A stretch of DNA of 64,000 nucleotides from NCBI RefSeq assembly GCF_008831285.2, contig NC_045146.1:8566972-8630971 (forward strand), in the 5' to 3' direction. Below are positions 11,301 through 21,429 of this stretch, piece by piece. This stretch comes from Nymphaea colorata (taxonomy: Eukaryota > Streptophyta > Magnoliopsida > Nymphaeales > Nymphaeaceae). The position numbers were made by a program, and so were the translations under genes. Every line of letters starts with the position of its first letter. Position 1 is the first letter of the stretch. A model generated the notes under the pieces. The model had not been told where the DNA came from. It did no database searches and was given only the letters and a program-made list of their open reading frames with translations.

Positions 11301-14300
11301 CAATTTGTTATCTTCATTGAATCATGGCCTTTACAGTTGGTGGAGCTTAAGAATGGAGAGACATACAATGGTCACTTGGTAAATTGTGATAGCTGGATGA
11401 ATATTCATTTACGTGAAGTCATTTGTACATCTAAGGTAATTTTCTTTCTTCTAGATGGAACGTGAAGACATTTTCTTCTTTGTTTATGTCCTTTTGTATG
11501 TGTATTTGTTTGCTATTTCATTTCAATTTAGATGCCCGACCCATTCTACACTTGTCATAGGATGGAGATCGTTTTTGGCGAATGCCAGAGTGTTATATTC
11601 GTGGAAATACCATCAAATATCTTAGAGTTCCCGATGAGGTATGTATCGTCATGGAGAAATTAGTTTCCACTTGTGTGTGACGTTGAAAACGAACTTGGTA
11701 GGCTGAATTTTGAAGGTTTTGGCAATGTTGTAAAGTGCATAACATAATTTGTATTCATGGAACCAATAGTTAGATACGTAACATAACATAAAAATTAATA
11801 AATTTATTTTTTTAATTTTAAAATTCAAAAACGAAGAAAAAAGGAAAAAATAAGAAAAATTTAAAAAGAATCTGAAAAAATAAAAACAATATGTTTTCCA
11901 TAAAAAAGGTTGCACATAAATACAATAACGAGCATTTACATTGATACTTTACATAAAGTCATTACTCATGATGTGGTGCGAGCCTAGCTTGTGCTCGTCT
12001 GCCAAGATTGGCGACCCTTGAAGAAGGGTCATGCTTGCACTCCGAAGGAGCTTTAGTGACAAAAAGGAACATCCCAAGATACGAGTTCTAGCAGCAGTGG
12101 GCTGCCTTGCAGAAGATTCACGGTCGCTTATTTGAGAAAACAAATTGCCGGAAAATGCTTTGGGTGACCAACTAATTGAACACGGAGGAGAGCTTTACTC
12201 TAGAAAGAAGTGAAGATGCCTCGGTTCAACAAGATGATCCTCACCGGTTGCACAAAGGATTTTGTAGACTCCTCAAAGTGCCTGGTTGATGAAGAGTAAG
12301 GAGAGCTTGATGCAGTTACACGTGAAAGCACAGGCCACCAACGACATGAGGTCTTTAGCTGGACACATGAGGTCTTTAGCTGGACCGACCTTTAGGCCTT
12401 TTGAAATTGGAAACACAGGGACAGTAGGAAGGAGGATGAAGACTCAATCATTTCAAGGATTTTTTTATTCAATACTTTGTGCTTACCTCATAGGCTACAA
12501 AGTTTAAAAAGCTATTCAAATGAAAACTGAAAACTTGCTTGCTATTTTTCAAATGAGGCATGCGCCTAAGCCTAAAGTTTTGCTGCAGGAGTAACAATCC
12601 CAAGATCCTTTGCTCATTAAGGTGAAAATGCACCGGTCTTCTCCCAATTGTGATGCTTTAATGCGTCTTTAGTGTTTTTAACTGGAAATCTCGATAAAAA
12701 TTTCTGGTTGCTGGTTTGTTCTTGTAGAAACACACACCAAGATGGAGAGAAAGAGAAGGAACACACAATATATGTGGAAAACCTCAAAGAGAGGTGAAAA
12801 ACCACGGAGAAGCTCTAACCTAGGTGCACAACCGCAACCCTAGGAGAGAGAAAAATGTTATTCCTACTTTCAACACTTACACATAAGTGACAATATATAG
12901 AGGGAGAGAGGAGAAGCCGCCTAGGGTACCGAGCCCGCCTCGGTACCCGCGCCCCATAGAACCGGGTCCAGATATGGACCCGGTTCCCACAACAACATAT
13001 TCTAACACTCCCCCTCAAGCTTGGCATACATGTCAAACATGCCAAGCTTGCTAACATTCTTTTCGAATGAAGAAGTACAAAGCCCTTTAGTTAGGACGTC
13101 TGCAACTTGATCTTCAGACTTCATATATGGCAGAATCAGCTCCTTTGAGTCAATGCGTTCCCGGATAAAGTGACGGTCAATCTCCACATGTTTGGTCCTG
13201 TCATGTAGAACTGGATTATTGGCAAGATTAATCGCAGACTTGTTGTCACAGTACATCTTCATTTTATCTTCCAGTTCCACACCAATATCAGTCAAAAGGA
13301 TCTTCAGCCACAGCATCTTTGTAACTCCCATTGCAACAGCCCTGTACTCAGCCTCAGCACTAGACCTCGAACACACTTCTTGCCTCTTGCTTCTCCAAAC
13401 AACTAGGTTACCTCCAAGGAAGATACAATACCCTGTAGTGGACCTCCTTGTGTCAGTGCAACCTACCCAATCTGCATCTGAGTAGCCCTCAATAGTAAGT
13501 TTGTCTTGTCGAGTATACAGCAGTCCTTTTCCTGGGTCATTCTTTAGATATCCCAACACTCTTTCTGCACTCTTCCAGTGACAATCCGTGGGAGCATGCA
13601 TAAATTGACTTAGCACATTTACCGCATACGTGATATCAGGGCGAGTTAGAGTAAGATAGATAAGCTTACCTACTAGCCTCTGATATCGCCCTTTTCCTTC
13701 CTCATCCAGAATGGTGCCTGTCTTGATACTTATCTTAGTCCCCGATTCCATAGGAGTAAGATAGGGCCTACAACCAAGTTTACCTGTCTCTTTTAGTAAG
13801 TCAAGAGTGTACTTCCTTTGATTCATAACCAGCCCTGTCTCTGATCGAGCAATCTCTATCCCCAGAAAGTATCTCAGTTTACCCAGATCCTTGAGGTCGA
13901 ATTCTTTAGCTAATCTCTCATTCATCTTCCTGTTTTCTTCCTCATCACTGCCAGTGACAATCATATCATCAACGTAGACAAGGAGAAGACTCACCAGACC
14001 ATCTCTCTGCTTTATGAATAGGGTATGATCTCCATTTCCTTGCTTGTACCCAGTAGACTTCATAACGATCCTTAGTCTCTCAAACCAAGCTCTAGGCGAC
14101 TGCTTCAAGCCATACAAAGCTTTCTTGAGGTGACAACATTTTCCCTCTTGAACATACCCGGGAGGCATGCTCATATAGACTTCTTCCTCCAGATGGCCGT
14201 TCAAGAATGCATTTTTAACATCAAGCTGGTCCATGCGCCACTTCCTGTGCACAGCAAGAGCAAGAATAACCCTCACGGTCTTCAACTTTGCAACAGGGGC

Positions 14301-17300
14301 AAAGGTCTCAAGATAGTCAATCCCATACTTCTGGCTGAACCCCTTTGCAACCAGACGAGCTTTATATCGATCTACAGTGCCATCAGGTTTATACTTCACG
14401 TTGTACACCCACTTAGAGCCAACTAAGTGTGTCCCTTTAGGGATATCAACCACTTCCCATGTTTTGTTCTTAGCTAACGCACCCATCTCCTCCGTCATAG
14501 CATGTAGCCACTTGGGATCATCCTTAGCATCATCCACCGACCTGGGAATAACAACTTTGGATAAGGTTGTGATAAATTTCAACACAACCTGTCGGCTCCA
14601 CTCAACTTCAACTATGCTGTAAATCTGTACGATTTCAATCTTGCCATAACGACATACCTCTGCCTGTTAGGATCTACCAGGTACCACACGACCAAGCAGA
14701 TCTGAATGTTCAAGAACTTCTTACACGGCAACAAAAGGTCAAATCTGATACACAGATTTGAATGCCAAAGATCTTCTTCCACGGCAACAAAAAAAAAAAA
14801 ATCAGATTTGATACATCGACCACAAAAGGTTAGATCTGATACATAACATCATAGATCTTCTTCTACAGCAATAGAAAATCAGATGTGAACGCTATAAATC
14901 TTCTTCCACAGCATCAAAAAATCAAATCTGATGCATCGACAACAAAAGGGCATATTTGATACATAACATCACAGATCTTCTTCCACGGCAGCAGAAAATC
15001 AGATCTGTTTCGGGCAGATCTGATACATAATGTCATAGATCTTCTTCCACTGTAGCAGAAAATCTGATCTGATAAACAGATCTGAGCGTCATAGATATTC
15101 TTCCACGGCAACAGAAACTCAGATCCACAATCTTCTTCCATGGCAGCAACATCATCAACATTTCTTCATGTCTTCCACGGCAACAATGACACAAGGGTGC
15201 TAATCACGTTTCTACATGCTAAACATGATTAGCCCCTTTCCACCAAATAGGTTACTTGCTTCTCTTGAAATCAGCAAAAAATGTAGACGTGAACCCTAAC
15301 TTGGAGGAAGAGGCAAGAGATGGAGGGAACGTGAAACCCTAGATAGCATAGTCCTAGATCTAGGGCTCTGATACCATGTTGCAGATTGAAGAAAGGAGGA
15401 GACGAGAGAGAGAGATGTTGCGATAGGAGAGAAAGAGAGCCAAAAGAGATGTCCATTAACGTAACCCTAATCTCCTTTAAAAGAGATTAGGGCTGGGAGT
15501 GCACACTTTACAGAAAAGGTCCAACAACTATAAGGAAATATCTAAAGACATCCTCTCTAACTTTTTAATATTTCAAAAATACTCTTTAACAAGGACTATA
15601 AGAAATAAGGATTTTCCTTGAAGACATACATATTTCCTTGTCGTTCCCCTTTAGCGAATGTTTTTTTCGTTAGAAGATCCTTGACATACATAGAAGAAGA
15701 AGTAAATTCAACAGATGAGTTTGTATCATCTACAAGTTTAGAAATGGAAATAATATCCCTTTTGATATTTGGAGCAAGGGCAACATTTGACAAAGATAGT
15801 GGAAATGGTGATGTTGGAAAAGAAATTTGTGTATTTCCAATATGTGTGATAGGATGAAAGTAACTATATTACTTTTACCAGAATAAGGAAAAAGCTTATG
15901 TAACTTACCAGCATTTTTAGTTACATGAGTGGCAACACCTGAATCCAAATACCATTTGCCTTGATCATTTTGTTTCACTGTCATCTTGGAGAGGGCAGTC
16001 ATAAGTATTTGTTGTACATCGGCTGGTGGGAGTTTGATATTCTGTTCAACTTCAGGTTTGTTGCCTTTGTTTTGTGGATTGAACCAGCAATTTACTTTGA
16101 TGTGACCCTTTTTGTTACATTGGAAATGCGTTGGCACCTTTTTTGTTGTATTAGTTTGAAATCTTCTCGTAACACTTGGTGTTGGCAGAATACCTTTGCC
16201 ATTTTGTTCATCACGCCCACGATTCATGCCTCCTTGATGAGCTCCATTTTCTTTTCTATGACCTGCAGCAGCTTCCATAGCTAAAACATTGTGAGCATTA
16301 CCTTGGTTTGTTCCTCCCATCAGTTGTTTCAACTTTCATGTTCATTTCATGTTGAAGGCTGAAGCAGCTTGCCCTGAAGTTCATTGAAGGTGGGCAAGAT
16401 AGGCAAAACTTTAAGAGCAGTAGTGAAGGCATAAAAATCTGGTCCAAGGCTGCTAAGAGTCTATTGGACTTTTTTCTTTGTCGGAAACAAGATATCTAGC
16501 AACTTCCAACTGATCAGCTATCCCTTTAAGACGTCGACCCTTTGCTGAGATTCTAAAATTCTTTCTTCAAATATAGAATACGTGCCTCTGAAATTTGAGA
16601 ATAGGTTTCAGCAAGTCTGACCCATAACTGTCCTGCTGTACAGTCATCAGAAAGAGAAATCAACACTTGAGAGAGCATTGATGTGATATACGCAACAAGA
16701 CTTTGATCTCGTTTCATCCATGTTATAAATTGAGGGTTACGAATTTCTTGAGTGGAAATTGTCTCTCCTCTCTCATTCTTAACTTCTTGTTGAATGAACT
16801 GTGGTGGGATTGGAATGGAGCCATCAAGATGCCCGTATAGACTCTAGGTTTATCTAGGCAGGGTTATGATTGTAATTTTTGTAATTGTTTTATTTTAAAC
16901 TCTAGGTTATTGTTTTGCTTCACTCTAGGCTCTAGATTATTGTGATTGTTTCATTCTAAATTCTTGTAAAATGTGTAGAGGAATCACCATATAAATGGGT
17001 TGTGTGAGAATATAAAATCTCACCTCCCTTCGTCATTTCTCTTTTCCTGTTCTCTCTCTTATCTTTCCTTTGCTGAATCTGATCGCGGGTTATACTTCCA
17101 CACCCAAAATCTTACACTTTTGACTTCTTTTCTTCATGCCCACTATTCTCATGTGCTTAACATAGGTTTTATGTGACATGGTAAGCTTTTAAAAGAAACT
17201 CCCCCTTGATTGGCAAAAATATCATTATGAAACATGCTCTATTTCTACGCCAACTCCCCCACCTTGATTTGCACACTTGCTGTATGTTAAACTTACTAGT

Positions 17301-20192
17301 CTGGTACTTGTAGAGAAGCCCATAAGGGTCCGTTTCTTTCATCATTGTGAACCGGACTTGATCTATTTTTATCTCTAAACCATGCAAGTGGGCTCCACAC
17401 AACTAGGTTAGCCTGGCTTGGATGAGCCAAGGGGGCATAGTTAGGTGCAGCCCTAGGTGTGTCCGCATCATCTGGAAATAAACTTAAATTCTTATGTATC
17501 ATAAAATGAACTTATTCCGTACAAAAATGGCAAATAAAAATATGATTAATCTTCCTTTTCATCTTCAGTTCCATTGTCTGCTTCAAATTCTCCTCCTCCA
17601 TCTCAATGTATATGGCATTTGCATCGTCAACTTCCTCGGCTCCTTGTTGAACATGTGCTGAAATACATTCTTGTAGTTATTGTTATATCATGAGGATGTT
17701 GTTGGTCCAGGTAAAGAGTATGCATACCTTCTTAATTAATTAGGGTTGTGAGGGCTGAATATTGCTTTTGTCCCCTCTTTTCTGCAGTTCTCTCTCTCAT
17801 TTCCTCTATTTTCTGCTGAACTTGTGTAGTTGCTTAATGAAATCTGATATAAAAATTCTCTCACCTCCTGCACGTGTTTCGTCTTAGTATTGTTTGTTCA
17901 CCCATATTCAGTCATTGTATCTTGACAGTTGAAGTGTCATGCATGCAAAACGTTAACCTTGAATTTGCCCAGAGTATCTTGCAGACATCATGCTCCCATA
18001 TCCACACCTGCTTCAGTGCCATCTTGCATTTCATTCTCTCATTTTCAGCTGCTTGGCTATAGTACATTTACATTATTACATATATCTAGAATGTTATATG
18101 CACCTATTTCAACTCTGCAGATTGAGGTCCCAAGTTAAACTGTATTTAGCAATGTGCAGTCCCTGAAATGTTCTGCCTGGTTTCTCAAAGATGACAGTGG
18201 AAGAGGTGCATTTGTCTACACTTTCACCTTGTCCATGACTCTCATGTTTTTCCTAAAGCAGCGTTTACTGTTATTATTTCAATTTTATAGGAAAAATTTA
18301 CTCAATAATGTAAGCAACGGGGTGTCACCAATTGAAGGCAACTTATTTTGCATTTCTACTTTGGTTTTGGATTGATAGTGATGTTATGGCACAGCTGTTT
18401 TTATTTTGTTTATCATAACCTCCCTCAAAATGGGCAAAGCTTAGAAGACATTGTAAGCTTCCTAACTTCATCTCTAGTTAAACATCCAATGGTTTCATTT
18501 CTTTTCTTCCTCTGCTACTGCATGGGCTGAATTTATAAATGCTGCTCACTGGTAGCTTGTGTTTACAAATTCATGGAACTTGACATTGGTAATCACACCT
18601 TTCCTTACACAACCTTACTAAATAAGCACCTCCAATTTCTGGGATGTAAATATTGGTGGTTCTTTTGAAACTTATATATTTGCCATTTTCTTTGCATGCC
18701 TTTCAGATACAATCATCTACTACTAGTTATTTTCTATAAAACAGTGTGCGGACATTGATTTGCTCTTTTTGCGTTCAGGTGATCGACAAAGTTCAAGAAG
18801 AAACTAATAAAAGCCGAACAGGTGTGTTGTAATTTTTGTTGGCCTTTTTGTCTACGGCTCTTCCCGAAGAATTGCAAAGGAGGGCATGTCTTGACCTTAC
18901 CCAAATAAGCATCTTTTGAAGCATGTCTTGACCTTGCTAAAAACACAGACTTTTGTAGTAGGGTAACAATGACTGCCACTAAACAATATTTGATGCATGA
19001 TTGCTATGGTCATAATCAACCACCAATTTGTCATCCTACTGATTGGATCATATCCTCTACATAGTTTGCAACTTGATCAACATTTGATACTCTTTTGGAG
19101 TTTATGTCCGAAAGCATAAGTTTAGTTTTGACATCACCTGCACGTAAATGGCTTTGTGCGTGGGAATTATTGGTGCATGGAGTCCGTCATTGCCATTTTA
19201 TAATAATTAAGAAAATGCATTCTGTAAATGTGCTATTATATAGATTGATTGCAATCACCTGCCATTGTTGTAGAAACTAAAAATGACGAGACATAGGAGA
19301 TGCCAGTTTACTAGATTGGTCTACTCTAGTGTAGAAAGTTTTTTTTTTTTTTTGCCTGATGTAATGTAATTGTGGTTTTTCCTCCCATCCTTTCCAGAAA
19401 GTAAACTATTAGCCTCAGATATGCAAGTTCACTAGAAGTTCTGGTTTTATCATTCTGTCTTTGATGTGCTAATGATTTTTGCTTCCATGTTTCCCTCAGT
19501 TCATCGGGTGTTCTCCCAGATGCTAATTTACTGCTTTGTCTGTCCAGATAGAAAACCTCCAGGTGTAGGGCGTGGAAGGGGAAGAGGCAGAGATGACAGC
19601 AGTGGCCGACCAGCAAAGAGCATTGGGCGGGGCCAAGAAGATGGATCTGGTAAAGGTGGTGGCAGTGGTCGTGGTAGGGGTGGATCTGGAGGCAAAGGTG
19701 CTGGGAGTAAAGGTACCAATATGTACTGTTACTCCATTTTTGTGCTTGATAAATAGAAATCTTATGAACGGTCAACTGGTAAAAGCCGACCTCAACTTTT
19801 GTGATTGTCAACCACTTAAAGCATTTTTCATGTTAAATGAAAACAAACTGCTAACTAGCATGAGCCTTTTCCCTTGATGTAAACGCTGCACTCCTGTGAA
19901 GGTGTACTTTACCTCTACTGGCCTTCTAGGTGTACAAACTCGAGAACTATATTTGTAACATTGGGTTTAACATTTTTAAAATATAGCCACATAGTTGCGT
20001 TTTTTAGTACCTAATACTTTGGTGCTTGTATGAAATTCTCTTGGTTGAATATGGACGTTCTGTTAGTTTGTCCGTTTAAGGACACAACACCCATGATATT
20101 CTTTTCAGTAGACTGAATAGTTTTACTGACTGATGATTCCATTGGTATGCATCTTTTCTATTGAAATAGGTGGTGGACGTGGACGTGGTTGA
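8386..20192 (+). CDS. LSM4: LSM4, U6 snRNA-associated Sm-like protein (7 coding exons)
   Basis: Coding exons are 8386-8388 (ATG alone), 8671-8712, 11337-11435, 11561-11638, 18779-18821, 19548-19712 and 20170-20192. All have GT donors and AG acceptors. Introns 1-4 are phase 0 and the last two phase 1. They join to 453 nt, 150 aa plus TGA. Residues 2-15 read [14 protein letters not shown]. The Sm1 motif follows ([16 protein letters not shown], then [10 protein letters not shown]), and Sm2 is [15 protein letters not shown] at about 60-74. The tail from residue 89 starts [14 protein letters not shown] and is Gly/Arg-rich to the end (GGGRGRG). In the known family, Lsm4 is part of the cytoplasmic LSM1-7 ring, which promotes decapping and mRNA decay, and of the nuclear LSM2-8 ring on the U6 snRNA 3' end. 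The RG tail can be arginine-methylated. It is somewhat longer than my recollection of the Arabidopsis protein. Intron 4 (11639-18778, 7.1 kb) is greatly enlarged by antisense copia insertions. I am very sure of the identity. Confidence 0.96.
8713..9254 (+). other. LSM4 intron 2, left part
   Basis: This is intronic sequence after the donor GTAAG at 8713. It contains a pure T tract of about 24 at 8820-8843 and no other recognisable feature. The remainder of the intron (to 11336) is mostly transposons, listed separately. Confidence 0.5.
9255..10372. mobile_element. TIR DNA element (family B), interrupted by a TRIM
   Basis: The left end reads CTATATTGCATGGATAC and the right end in reverse complement reads CTATGTTGCATGGACAC. 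Similarity continues inward: after the TRIM, the left side resumes with AGTGTCAGTGTTGGACA, matching GAAGTGTCGGTGTCGGCCA on the right. Without the TRIM and one copy of its target duplication the element would be about 655 bp. Its centre has CT/GA-rich tracts (10100-10230) and no coding. I saw no convincing target duplication, so hAT or Mutator membership is open. It sits in LSM4 intron 2. Confidence 0.65.
9280..9737 (-). mobile_element. Complete TRIM (miniature LTR retrotransposon), 458 bp
   Basis: Two 191-bp LTRs lie at 9280-9470 and 9547-9737. I count about 14 differences between them (about 7%). Read on the minus strand, each LTR starts TGTAACACCCCAG and ends GTTGTTATA. The 76-bp interior contains the primer-binding site TGGTATCAGAGC (minus strand, 9545-9534) and a polypurine tract AAAGGGGGTGGAT (9483-9471) directly before the 3' LTR. 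The 5-bp target duplication CATAG flanks it at 9275-9279 and 9738-9742. There is no coding capacity, as expected for TRIMs, which are mobilised by proteins of other elements. It inserted into the left terminal repeat of the surrounding TIR element. Confidence 0.93.
10373..10732 (+). other. LSM4 intron 2, AT-rich spacer between two TIR elements
   Basis: The stretch is T-rich (many runs of five to nine T) with no coding signal and no repeat structure I can define. Confidence 0.5.
10733..11159. mobile_element. TIR DNA element (family A, GGGTGCGGGT-type), about 427 bp
   Basis: The left end reads CTGTCACACAGATACGTGGG and the right end in reverse complement reads ATGTCACATGGGTGTGGGTA. Both ends are rich in GGGTACG-like units (10746-10820 and 11085-11150). 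The middle is AT-rich and carries a tandem duplication with a 63-bp period (10894-10956 and 10957-11019). There is no transposase, so it is non-autonomous. The same terminus appears at 2105-2352 and about 49569-49660. It ends about 175 bp before LSM4 coding exon 3. A target duplication was not securely found. Confidence 0.6.
11639..12722 (+). other. LSM4 intron 4, left part
   Basis: There is no coding exon. The stretch is AT-rich to about 11960, then of more balanced composition. A short direct repeat, ACATGAGGTCTTTAGCTGG, occurs twice at 12343-12384. The block 12000-12720 could be non-coding retrotransposon sequence, but it matches nothing I can name. Confidence 0.4.
12723..13007 (-). repeat. 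copia LTR (3' LTR of the RT fragment), about 285 bp
   Basis: On the minus strand it starts TGTTAGAATATG directly after a polypurine tract (CTTGAGGGGGAG, 13019-13008). It includes a TATA-like TCTATATATTG at about 12889-12899 and ends at about 12723 with TTTCTACA. The start is secure because it abuts the polypurine tract and the end of pol. The other end is estimated from the TG...CA rule. No matching 5' LTR is found on the other side of the element. Confidence 0.7.
13008..14630 (-). pseudogene. Ty1/copia pol 3' half: reverse transcriptase and RNase H
   Basis: This is a long uninterrupted minus-strand frame (to 14585 and slightly upstream) inside LSM4 intron 4. Markers in order: [86 protein letters not shown], the catalytic [28 protein letters not shown], then the RNase H part with [50 protein letters not shown] and [10 protein letters not shown]. 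It ends right before the polypurine tract and LTR. RT/RNase H would copy retrotransposon RNA into DNA in cytoplasmic particles. The 5' part of pol (integrase, protease) and gag are not attached: upstream of 14630 the sequence changes to a repeat-rich leader. It lacks the rest of the polyprotein but retains catalytic Asp pairs, so it is relatively young. Confidence 0.92.
14650..15200. repeat. Degenerate tandem repeat of about 55-75 bp units in a retrotransposon leader
   Basis: About eight units share AGATCTTCTTCCACGGCAAC, then AAAATCAGATCTGAT and often a CATAACATCA spacer. Unit length varies and copies are diverged. The array lies between an LTR with primer-binding site (15366-15591) and the RT fragment, i.e. 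where the 5' untranslated leader would be on the minus strand. Confidence 0.8.
15366..15591 (-). repeat. LTR and primer-binding site of a second copia-like element
   Basis: On the minus strand TGGTATCAGAGC lies at 15377-15366. Before it is an LTR candidate, 15591 to 15378, starting TGTTAAAGAG and ending CTGCAACA (TG...CA). It includes a direct CCCTAATCTC repeat-like segment with its inverted copy (15462-15493). Its sequence is unlike the LTR at 12723-13007, so the two do not bound one intact element. Confidence 0.6.
15596..16850 (-). pseudogene. Ty1/copia gag, protease and pre-integrase fragment, broken
   Basis: Minus-strand frames, in order: gag core at about 16840-16560 ([53 protein letters not shown], then a TAG stop); gag end at 16332-15862 with a zinc-knuckle relic [15 protein letters not shown] whose first Cys is replaced; the protease start [14 protein letters not shown] (family usual: DSGATNH); then the pre-integrase part at 15793-15596 ([30 protein letters not shown]). 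Frameshifts and stops disable it. It stops at the junction with the LTR at 15591, so the element to the left probably inserted into or recombined with this copy. All of it is antisense in LSM4 intron 4. Confidence 0.82.
16840..17120 (+). repeat. LTR-like sequence, orientation probably +
   Basis: The region has a TATA-like CATATAAATGGG at 16989-17000, a pyrimidine-rich stretch after it, and three copies of a CTCTAGG/CTCTAGATTATTGT-type motif (16850, 16900, 16925). This resembles a promoter-containing LTR. No partner LTR was found, and the primer-binding site expected after a + strand LTR is not obvious. Confidence 0.3.
17121..18778 (+). other. LSM4 intron 4, right part
   Basis: Intronic, AT-rich, ending in a pyrimidine tract and the acceptor TTCAG at 18774-18778. 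I see no coding exon, RNA gene or clear transposon end. Confidence 0.5.
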
Positions 20193-20539
20193 TCTGTTGC
20201 ATTGCAGAGGGTAATGGGCAAAAAGGTGCACAATGAATGAAGTTTCAAAGGTTTTATCATCGCTGCAGCATCTTGTTGAAGACGTTATACTTCTCGTGGT
20301 ATTGGGCTTGTGGATGTAAGAATATATATTACGGTGACCTTTCACCAAAAGCTAATGGTTAGGGATGAAAGATTTGCAGGTTACAATTCCTTTGGTTTAA
20401 ATAGAATCTGATATTTGTTTGGTTGGCTCTTATTTTGCTTTTCTATTGCCTGGTCATTTACTTTTCATGTCACATTTTCCGTTGGTTTATATAGTTTAAC
20501 TGACTTTTAGTATGTTTTTAGTGCTGTACGATATATTCA

Positions 20540-20582
<43 letters not shown>

Positions 20583-20600
20583 AGCAACACACCCAATACG
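20193..20600 (+). other. LSM4 3' UTR region with a CT microsatellite
   Basis: Sequence after the LSM4 stop is expected to hold the 3' UTR. No canonical AATAAA is evident close by. A CT microsatellite occupies 20542-20579. The poly(A) site cannot be placed. Confidence 0.4.
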
Positions 20601-21420
20601 GTTATAAAACGACAAGAGTTTTGTGGGTGGTCTTATGAATTTGTGGCCTTGTTTTTGGGGGCAGATAGGATTCTGGACTGTCGCATGGGTGTGGCTATGA
20701 TGCAGTACGGGTAAGCGGTGTGGGTGTAGTCACACCTTTTTTCAAAATTGTGGGCAGGAGGGGTTACGACAGGGTGTGTGTGTATATATGTATATATATA
20801 TTTGGAATCTATTAAAATCAAAATTAAACTAAAAATGGATGATAATGCAGAAGTTTGGTGGAAGGGAAATAAGAGAGGAGAAAAATCAAAATTAATGCAA
20901 AGATTAAGTTTGAAAACTTAAATTTTTACGTTTTAAGAGACTGCGTTGCTGTACCCGCATACAGTCGCAGGTGTTTAGAAAACGAGTTGAGCTTCATGTG
21001 GCCTGTTTCTGAATGTGTCCTGGATTGGCTCAGCTAGCTTAATACGAGGAGTGGCTGTTCGGCTCAATCCCGCTCATATAGGCGCATTAACTGGTGTGTG
21101 TGTGTGTATGTGTGAGAGTTGTGTAACGTGCCGTTTCCTCATCAAACCTGCTGGAGTTGGACTCCAATTTTATTAAGGCTGATATACGAAAAACAGGTAA
21201 TATATCAGGAAATACAAAATTGCTGCTGACGAGGGAGGCCAAGCAGTACACTACAGCGGTAAAAGCGAGATTATGTGAGCAATTGGGTTCTCGTTTGACT
21301 ATGCGAAAAGAGCAAGCAGTCTCCTGAAAAAGGATGGGGAATCCAAGACGTCCACCTTCCATCTCCAGCCTCCCACTGAGCTACTTAGTCCAGGATTTGT
21401 TGTTACAACCTATTGCAATC
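20600..21420. other. No recognised gene
   Basis: Contains GT-rich simple sequence (20774-20805 and 21093-21112). A GGGTGTGG/GTACGGG-like block at 20685-20735 weakly resembles the iterated TIR ends seen elsewhere. The LINE to the right may extend its 3' untranslated part into this stretch. Confidence 0.35.
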
Positions 21421-21429
21421 GTAGTGCAC

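Noticed and set aside
14650-15200. CRISPR-like array
   Set aside because: Units are diverged, spacers are not unique, and the context is a plant retrotransposon leader.
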